From NCBI GenBank assembly GCA_023014365.1, contig JAEBUN010000028.1, positions 620,001 through 684,000 on the forward strand: a DNA stretch of 64,000 nt, written 5' to 3'. Source of the DNA: Lepiota brunneoincarnata (lineage: Eukaryota; Basidiomycota; Agaricomycetes; Agaricales; Agaricaceae). A program made the position numbers and the translations under genes. Positions 56,959 through 64,000 of this stretch are shown here, piece by piece. The notes under the pieces were generated by a model, which ran no database searches, had not been told where the DNA came from, and saw only the letters and a program-made list of their open reading frames with translations. Numbering within the stretch: position 1 is the stretch's first letter; each line of letters opens with the position of its first letter.

Positions 56959-57548
56959 ATGTCTGCTCTTTCTGACCCAAACTCTTTTCACATTACATTA
57001 ACTTCTCCTTTAGTTACTTCTTTATCTTCTGTTTCTGCTTCCGTACTCTCCACTTTGGACCTGCTTTCTACAACAGACAATGTAGTTAGTTCTGATCTCT
57101 CTTCTCTTTCTCCTTTCAAAGCTCTTGTTGATAGTGGTTCTACTCACTGTTTTGTAGACTCATCTTTTGTTCATTCTCATAGTATTCCAACCTTGTTCAT
57201 CCCGGCTATTGAACTTTGGTTATTTGATGGGACCTCAAATGCCTACATTACGGAGCTTGCACAATTGCCTGTATCTTTCCCCTCTGGTGAATCTATCATT
57301 TTGGACACTTATGTCACCTGGCTCGACTCTTCCTATTCTGTGGTCTTAGGATACAACTGGCTCACCCACTACAATCTGTTGATTGACTGGGCTTTGGGCA
57401 GTATCACTTTCTGGCCATCCCTACTTGAGAATCCTGCTTCTGTCTCTTCCTGCATTGCACCCACATCAGCCCCACCTATGGCCACCCCTGACTCTCCTAA
57501 CCTAGGTTCACCACCCCTGTCCGGGACCTTGTCCCAATCTGTCCCCCC
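56959..57548 (+). pseudogene. pol: Truncated pol of gypsy A3 (protease region)
   Basis: Contains [19 protein letters not shown], so the protease motif is kept, followed by the linker up to about 57548. There the sequence switches to the neighbouring gene. The open frame runs on to 57579 in foreign sequence. Confidence 0.85.
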
Positions 57549-59110
57549 AAAGTCACACACCACAAATTATCAGCCATGAATTGGTCACTGTCGACCAGAT
57601 GGGTTGATACAGGAACAAGTTGCATGGCCTGCTCAACTTCCAATATCTCCCCCCAAGGAACTTCAGCTGTGCTCATAGGAGCCCGACTTTGGTCTCCCTG
57701 CTCCTGAAGCAACTCAACTGGGCCCACAGCAACCTCCTGGACCTTGTGCATGTCTTCATCATCACTATCCTCATCCTTCCCCCACTCTGTACAACAGTGC
57801 CACTCATTGAAAACAGCATCATACCATTTCTGCCCTGGGCCATATTCTGCAAGCATACTCTCTCGCTCATCTCTCCTCACAAGTTGTCGTGTAAACTTGG
57901 TGGGATCATCAGAATCCCAATCCCAGACAAAGACAGGCACACTGGTAGTGGGTGGGTTCCTCTCTTGGTTCTCCCATTTTTGACGATCCAGTGTGGTCCC
58001 TCTTGCTTTCAGCTTGGCAATGGCAGCTGCATGCTCTTGAAAGAATGGTTCCCAAAATGTTCTCCCAGACCTGGTGGACTCCATCCTCACTGTTCCTCCT
58101 TTGGTGAGATACACATGTATGTCTGGTGAGCTTCCATCTGTGGGCTCACCAATTGACTATTTGTAATCTTCATCTGGTGGTTGCAGTTGAAAAGAGTCTG
58201 GTTCCCATGGTGGAAACTCATCACCAGTGTCAAATTTGGAAGATGGGAGTGGCCATTCATGGAGTACATCAGAAAATGCAATGAGTGGCCAGTGGCTAGT
58301 AGTAGGGAAGTGAGGTGTCTTTGCAATCCAAGTGGTCACCAGTTGAAGTTTGTGGGCACTAGGTGCAGGATACAATGGATCTGTTGTAGGACTCCAACAG
58401 TACCATACAGGGACATTGATATTCATGAAATAGGCAGGGCTTGGCTGTGATGGCTGGGGTGGGAGATGGAGAATCACACCTGCTCAGTTTATGTCCTAGT
58501 ATCTCTGCAACAGCAGTGCTGTTCGGAGACTATCCAGTAGCGCCTGATTGAACTTGCGCACCATTGTGACCTGAACAACCCATTTTGCAGGTGTGATTCC
58601 CTCATAATAGCCAGGATCTACGATCTTGTGGATTTGCCAGTGGAGTAAGCCCAACCATATACTAAACCAGTTGCAGGCTTTGGTAGTGAGATGCCATGTG
58701 CGTGATTCCGTGCTGTGTTTTTGGTGATACCTGAAACTAGAAGGGGCAAATGGGCAGAGAAAACTCAGGCCATTCTTGGTCTTCAGAATTCGTGTGATTT
58801 CATCCAGACTGTTCTCAATTGCTAGCCACTGCAAAACAACCTGTTCTGGAAAACTAAATCCATCTGAACCCATATAGGTAAATTTCTGTGGAATGTGAGC
58901 CAACAACTCTACCAATATGCTGCTGTAAGCCACAGGTATGGTGGGGACACAGCTCAACCACTCTGTTTGTGCAGTCCACCATTGCAGTTGTTGGAAATCG
59001 TTGGCTGTCGAGGCACCTAGCACAAATGTACGAAAGCCCTCAATTGTATTGTCCTCCACCAGCATGAGATTGTGCTGGCTGTTGGGTGAATAGAAAGTGT
59101 CACCATTCAC
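57549..59110 (-). pseudogene. Single-frame repeat-family gene with three stops, truncated by A3
   Basis: One minus-strand frame of about 520 codons runs from 59110 (MNGDTFYSPNSQHNLM) with in-frame TAG and TGA near 58496-58484 and TAG near 58155. Segments include PEQVVLQWLAIENSLDEI, TKACNWFSIWLGLLHWQI, NINVPVWYCWSP, FWEPFFQEHAAAI, ERNPPTTSVPVFVWDWDSDD and KWYDAVFNEWHCCTEWG. I recognise this as one of the largest agaricomycete families of unknown function, usually a single long exon. Its C-terminus is cut at the junction with gypsy A3. Confidence 0.55.
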
Positions 59111-60354
59111 AATGGAAACTCACCCTGCCATAATGGAGATCCTACCAGCTAATGTCCAAGGAGATCCTCAGACAAACTCTGACAGAAACTGTGTGGGTGC
59201 TTCAAGCTCTGCATTCAAGGAGATCCTCAGACAGGTGTTACAAGCTTAAGGTGTCAAGTGGGAGGGCAATAACTGTTTAGGGGTTGGTCAGGTAGGATCA
59301 GTTTGTGGTTTCTTGACTTACACTAACATGTGCTCACAGTCATTGACTTGAGGGGAACGGTGGTAGTGGTTGCACTAGGTGTGGATCACAGCACCAACAG
59401 ATCAGAGGCATCACCTGACCTTTAACAAATTTCTGGTCATGTGATGCTGATGGTGTGCAGTGCCTTCAGCCTTCAAGTTCCACGCTACCACCTCCTTGCT
59501 GCAAATTTGACTCAACCGCTCAAGGAACATACTTGTTTTTAGAGTTGGAGTGGTCTTTGGATCTCCAAAGACCTCTCCTCCTCATTTGTGGTCTTGGGAC
59601 AATGGTCTTTGGACCTCCAAAGACCCTCTAATATGGCCTTGTGATGATGATCTGTATATATGAAGAGTATGGTGCAACAACATTATAAGGAAATGGACCT
59701 TGCTTGCTGTCTTCTCCCCTCGTAACTTATTTCATGCCCTTCCAGTTCTGCTCTAAACTTCATTAATAAAATCCTTGTCTTCTGCCCCATATCTCCGACT
59801 GTGCCTTGGGTCAGTAGGACAGATCAGCTTGTGCAAACTCTCAGCAAAACATCTACCCAACTTCTCTCATCCCTCTTCTCTCTCTGTCTTGCCTCAAGGA
59901 TCAAAGACCAGCACTGATGACACAGCCATGCTCGCGACCTGGTCACCTCTCCCTCCCTCCCCAAGGAGATGAAATACTGATGTGGTGGATATGAGATGAC
60001 TAGCAAAGAAGTAGGGGTTGCCAATTGATCTCAATGAGACCTTATCAAATCAGAATCAGCTTATATCCATGCATGTTACAGGCCAGATTAGCCAGCACAA
60101 ATCGGTAATGGGAATAGAGAGTGGTGGTAGTGGGATCCACTCTGGGAGTGCCAAGTTGCATTGTGGGCCACATAGTATAATTGGATATGTCTGTAACTAC
60201 ATACACATATCTCTCCCACCCCTACTATTTATGATCTTTCCTGTTCAACCTCTTAGATACCTTCATGGGTGACTGCGTTGTCTCATGAACTTTGATGCAG
60301 ATGGTTATCGTAATCTTCCTGAAAGTTAGCTCCCATAATACCCTTCTATGACAA
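59111..60354. other. Non-coding stretch with paired palindromes and promoter/polyA-like signals
   Basis: Two 22-bp near-perfect palindromes with identical 10-bp arms GGTCTTTGGA and TCCAAAGACC lie at 59552-59573 and 59604-59625. Downstream are TATATATG (about 59655) and AATAAAATCC (about 59765). The spacing suggests an LTR or other promoter-terminator unit, but no second copy or clear ends were found. Confidence 0.35.
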
Positions 60355-60795
60355 TCAACTCACTTTTCTTTTCTTACAGGGCCTGTTTCCATCACTTTCC
60401 CCCAACTCACACTTATGACTATTTGCAGATGGTCCACCATCAGTAATAGCACTGTTGCCTCTGTCCACAGCTGCTGCAGTCTTGGTTGTACCATCACCTC
60501 TCAATTCAATGATGGCTCCATTCCCATGTGTGGTGTAACTGGTGCACTCCCCATTCATGCTCACAATAGAATGATCTGGCACCTGCCTGATAACTATGGA
60601 GCTTCTTAGCAAAGTAGGATATTGTATGTCAAGTTGTTGACCCAGGTAACAATATTGAAGCTTCACCAGGTCCTTGGCAAGGACTGGCTTTGCAGTTATA
60701 TGTGTTGGGTGAGAGAACCATTGTGAGTGATAACTGGATTTGCCAACATGTTGTACTGCCCACTTATCTATGCCTAAAGGCTTGATAAAAAGTTA
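60355..60795 (-). CDS. C-terminal exon of an unidentified gene with a nuclear signal
   Basis: A minus-strand frame of about 145 codons is open from near 60795 (FIKPLGIDKWAVQHVGKSSY). It reads through YPTLLRSSIVIRQVPDHSIV and NGECTSYTTHGNGAIIEL and ends PCKKRKVS, a likely nuclear signal. There is no clear start, so upstream exons are expected. The amino-acid pattern looks like a real folded domain; I cannot assign a family. No gene is evident between 60796 and 61405. Confidence 0.35.
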
Positions 60796-61405
60796 CTCAA
60801 CTCACCTACTCACAGAGTCAATGGTACCCATAGCTGGATGCACCCCAAGCAACAAACATCGGTGGTAGTGGAATCCTGCACTACAGTTAAGTTGATGAAT
60901 TCAATGAGTGACTGCCTCCTAATTCCTTACGTCCTTCTATTAGCTAAAATACTTGCCCCTGTTTGCCTCCAATCAACACCCTCTTCCACCTTGCTATCCC
61001 TCTTGATCCACCAACAACTTATTGGACTGGGACAACTGCAAATGAGAGCACAGTATGTAATCATTTCAACGCGCAGGTGTTGGTTATCCATGGATGTTAT
61101 CACTTCCGCACCGCACCAGGGCACTGTGCATGTGAATTAGGTGTGGCAGTGGGCTCCATTAGCATTTGTTCTGGTACGTTTGACCCATTTTCACCAAGTA
61201 CAACTTATGTTCCTGCTCAATCCTGACTTTCCCCAGCTTACCACCAGATAATGGCAAGCACCTTCACCCAAGTGCCCTTTGCATGTACGCTGCCAATGTA
61301 CCTCCGAGAGGTATTCAATCACAGGCTCAGATAGGTATTTAAGGATTCTTGTGGTTGATTACTGCTCCCACATTTGGTCACACTTTATTCACAGTGCATA
61401 TGAAT

Positions 61406-62635
61406 ATGGCCAGCACCAAGAAGACAATTGCCAGTGCCCCCAAGAAGCCCATTAGGAAGACAACCAGTGGCACAGGTAGGAGACCCAATCCTCAGCTGCC
61501 ATCTCCACAGGCACCCACCCCCACAACTCCATCCTATGAAACAAATACCCTGCTATGGGTCACTGCTGCTGCAAAAGTTACAAACAGCTCCACAGGGAAG
61601 ACAACCTCTGGCTTATCAAAAGAGAACAGGGCACCCGCATTGCTTCAAGCACAGACCAAAACCCCGAACGATACTGTCCTGACTGCTCTACTCACCAAGG
61701 TTGCAAAACAAGAAGGCAAGATATTATTTTCTGGGTACTATCTATGCAACTGACATCATTCAGCAGAGATTGATAAGCTGAAGAAAACCACTGCCTTGAA
61801 GGCCAAGGGCAACAACATAAAAGAGATCCCCTGCCCCCATGGCACCATTGCAGGCCTTCAGGGCAAAATGGGCTTGGAAAACAACTGGCCACTTTACATG
61901 CACTGCCAGGTAAGTTCTGCTTCATTTTACTTTCAATGCTAATGTCTGCCATAGGCACTTGTTAAACATGCCCTGGAGCATGCAGATATATGACGCAACA
62001 TTGATTGGAGGTGCCAAGACCCAGTTGTCTTGGCCAAGATTGCCAATATTGTATGTTTATTCTTAACTAGTCATAATTGCTAACCACATACACCAACTAT
62101 GTACATCACACAGGTGCACACTCAACATGAACAGCTTTGGTGTTATGAAGGAAACTGGGCCACCATCAATATCATAAGGATGGCACTCAAAAATAAAAGG
62201 ACCGGTACTTGAAGAACCCTTTGTGCTTTGAAGAGCACCAGCAAGGATCAAAATGATGAGATTGGAGATGCTTTTGAGCAGGAAGGGCACAATGCAGAGT
62301 ACATCAGTAGTGATAAGGGTGCAGATGAAGTGGGAGCAGGTAGCGATGGGGGAGTCAGTGGTGATGATAGGGAAGAGGGGGGTAGTGATGACAAGGAAGA
62401 GACAGGGCTTGACAAGGAGGAAGGGATAGGGCTTGACAAGGAGGAAGGGACAGGTTATGATGAGGAGGAAGAGACAAGTTGTGATGAGGAGGAAGAGATA
62501 GGTTGTGACGAGGAAGAGACAGGTTATGATGAGGAGGAACCTGAGGACGATGATGAGGACACTGGTGTTTTGGTGGGGGTAAAGAGAAAAGCAAAGCAGA
62601 GTGCTGGAAAGATGAAGAGGCTAAGGAGAAAATAG
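61406..62635 (+). pseudogene. Three-exon repeat-family gene with three in-frame TGA codons and an acidic tail
   Basis: Start at 61406 (MASTKKTIASAPKKPIRKTT; an ATG at 61400 is also in frame). Exons are about 61406-61909, 61955-62050 and 62114-62635, with GT-AG introns of 45 and 63 bp. Conserved parts are KEIPCPHGTIAGLQGKMGL, ALVKHALEHADI, DWRCQDPVVLAKIANI and NWATINIIRMALKNKR; I know this arrangement from a multicopy agaricomycete family of unknown function. The tail is a Glu/Asp repeat ending KRKAKQSAGKMKRLRRK, a nuclear-signal-like end. TGA at 61751, 61991 and near 62211 interrupt an otherwise intact frame, each explicable as CGA to TGA. Confidence 0.55.
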
Positions 62636-63796
62636 TGTAGGAAGGTTGATGAGTTCAAGAGGGGGGGAGAGTGTCTTTGAGTTGGACTAGGGGAGGAAAG
62701 AGATTGTGACGAGTATTCAAGATACAAGGATATATTTTCACTGGAGAATGAATCCCCCAAACTTCTATATTAAATATGGTAGAGAAAGTGGTCCTACATT
62801 ACTTGTTGGCTAGAGAAGACAATGAATGCACAAAAGGGAGTGAAACTATATAACTATGAGAGGATGTATAGGTGAAACAAATGTAATGGAGGTAGATTTT
62901 TGTGGGATGGGAACACAGAGAAAAACTTACAAGTATGTTATGAAGAAATTTTACATACATTTTTATGGGGACTTGTCTGAAGACTGAAGGTATGAACAAT
63001 CCAGGGTCATCATTCCGTTCCATTGTTTGTCATCCATGTCCAACATTTGTCATCTCCATACCATTTCCACATGTAGCCAGGAGGCTACTCCCACAATAGT
63101 GAAGGTTGGGAAACAGAGGGAGGGAGAGATGGGATCAATGAATCTAGGTAAGAGGAAGAGCTGTACTTCACTACCCTATAATACATCTTTCTAGCTAGCT
63201 AGCCGTCATCTGCCCTCTGCAACAGTACAGTTATATTGTTGCTTATCACTGCAGTAATGGTTATCAATCACAACTATTTTTGACATTCATACCTGAGGGG
63301 GCTGACCACCTGAACACTCAATTCCTGCAGCTTTCATAGTTGAGAATAACAACTGAGATTGTTGTCTCTTCTACTGACTAATTGCCATGATTTACCCCAG
63401 AACAAAGGTCGTGATTTCCTTCGGAATAAGGGTAGAATTTTCTTCAGTTTCCTTCTGAACAAAGGTTGTAAATCTTTAATAATTCGAAGCAAATTACGAC
63501 CCCTCACAACCTTAAATGAAGCAACATTCCTCCATTAAGTGTGATAATTAAGTGTACTAGGATGTGTAAATTGCTACATTATCAATGAATATTTGCAACA
63601 CTAATATTTCCATATATGGTGGGAATTGACCACCCCTTATGTCAGAATCAGGGGTTGTTTTTTACGACCCCCTGGGTCTTACAGTGTAAGACAGGACCAA
63701 GTCTGTATAGACATCCTGTGTTGATGCTGTGCTACTCAAGAGAGAACCCCTAACCTGGGTAACAGATAGAGCATGAGAATGATTGCATATAAGAGC
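62636..63796. other. No gene recognised; AT-rich spacer
   Basis: Low-complexity and AT-rich sequence. A 17-bp hairpin-like palindrome (GTCTTACAGTGTAAGAC) lies at about 63676-63692. No other structure seen. Confidence 0.45.
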
Positions 63797-64000
63797 AGCT
63801 TTTTGCAAAAAAGAACTGTGCTCCTTGTGGTGGGCAGACAGAAGGAGGTGCATGCCATATGACAGCTGAAGAGACAATGATGGCATTGGCATGGAGAGAC
63901 TTCACTGATTTAATGGAAGAAGTCTATAAGGAAGCATCAGTGAAGTTTAAAGAACAAAAAGGGAAAATCAAGGCCTATAAAAAGATATTGAGGGAGGAAC
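63797..64000 (+). CDS. Partial open frame running off the window
   Basis: Open from about 63797 to the end without a stop. From the ATG at 63859 it reads MTAEETMMALAWRDFTDLME and then a Lys/Glu-rich helix. Upstream in the same frame is NCAPCGGQTEGGACH. No family recognised; the remainder lies outside the window. Confidence 0.25.

Larger units (their letters stand above)
54107..57548 (+). mobile_element. Ty3/gypsy A3, 5' portion only
   Basis: Third copy of family A: LTR, leader, gag and the start of pol, ending abruptly near 57548 within the pol region after the protease ([10 protein letters not shown] in place of SGTSSQSVPL). The RT, integrase, antisense gene and 3' LTR are absent. A solo LTR is nested in the leader. 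Heavily CpG-depleted. Confidence 0.88.

Noticed and set aside
59230..59820. A solo copia-type LTR
   Set aside because: TATA-like and AATAAA-like signals are present but I could not find TG...CA ends with a target duplication or a second copy.
61735..61766. A short intron to bypass the TGA at 61751
   Set aside because: It would be only about 30 bp, below the 43-68 bp seen elsewhere here, and the frame continues sensibly after the stop, so a point mutation is more likely.

Overview
The window looks like accessory, transposon-dense DNA from a basidiomycete fungus, most likely an Agaricomycete. The reasons are a KDZ transposase with its CxC2 cysteine cluster, chromodomain Ty3/gypsy elements, very short GT-AG introns (43-68 bp) and several multicopy gene families that I recognise from agaricomycete genomes. 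No rRNA gene, tRNA gene, CRISPR array or recognisable housekeeping gene was found. Nearly everything is a mobile element, a tandem repeat or a decayed repeat-family gene.

Layout. (1) 1063-15459 is a KDZ-type DNA transposon with 539-bp terminal inverted repeats and an 8-9 bp target duplication; it carries a decayed transposase (8.3-12.1 kb) and four or five further gene-like blocks. (2) 16.1-22.9 kb holds two palindromic minisatellite arrays bracketing a segment with a Zn2Cys6-type gene, a coiled-coil/acidic gene and a SINE-like repeat. (3) 22.85-24.2 kb is a decayed TET/JBP-like 2OG-Fe(II) dioxygenase gene. (4) 25925-33805 is a complete, apparently young Ty3/gypsy chromovirus (A1): 663-bp LTRs with one difference seen, GCTAG duplications, open gag and pol, and a spliced antisense gene for a Zn2Cys6 protein. 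(5) 36175-50184 is an older reverse-strand copy (A2) that splits a zinc-finger gene (34.9-36.2 and 50.2-50.7 kb) and is itself split in gag by a second gypsy family (B, 42532-48744). (6) 51.5-51.9 kb is a LINE 3' remnant and 53.06-53.66 kb a small intact two-exon gene. (7) 54107-57548 is a truncated third copy (A3) with a solo LTR nested in its leader, abutting a decayed repeat-family gene (57.5-59.1 kb). (8) 60.4-62.6 kb has two more repeat-family genes, one with three in-frame TGA codons.

Three themes tie the window together. First, decay falls on CpG: in one 114-bp gag alignment of A1 with A3, 11 of 13 CpGs are mutated and no other base is, so only the youngest insertions remain CpG-rich. 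Second, both gypsy families appear to self-prime: the sequence after the 5' LTR pairs with a site about 33 bp downstream of the LTR TATA box, as in Tf1. Third, a Gal4-like Zn2Cys6 protein family recurs in four settings: antisense in A1 and A2, inside the KDZ element, and in the array-bracketed segment, with the intron at the same place in three of them.

The antisense Zn2Cys6 gene of the chromovirus is my best candidate for an undescribed system. Coordinates of introns and repeats were read by eye; family names rest on motif recognition, not on database searches.
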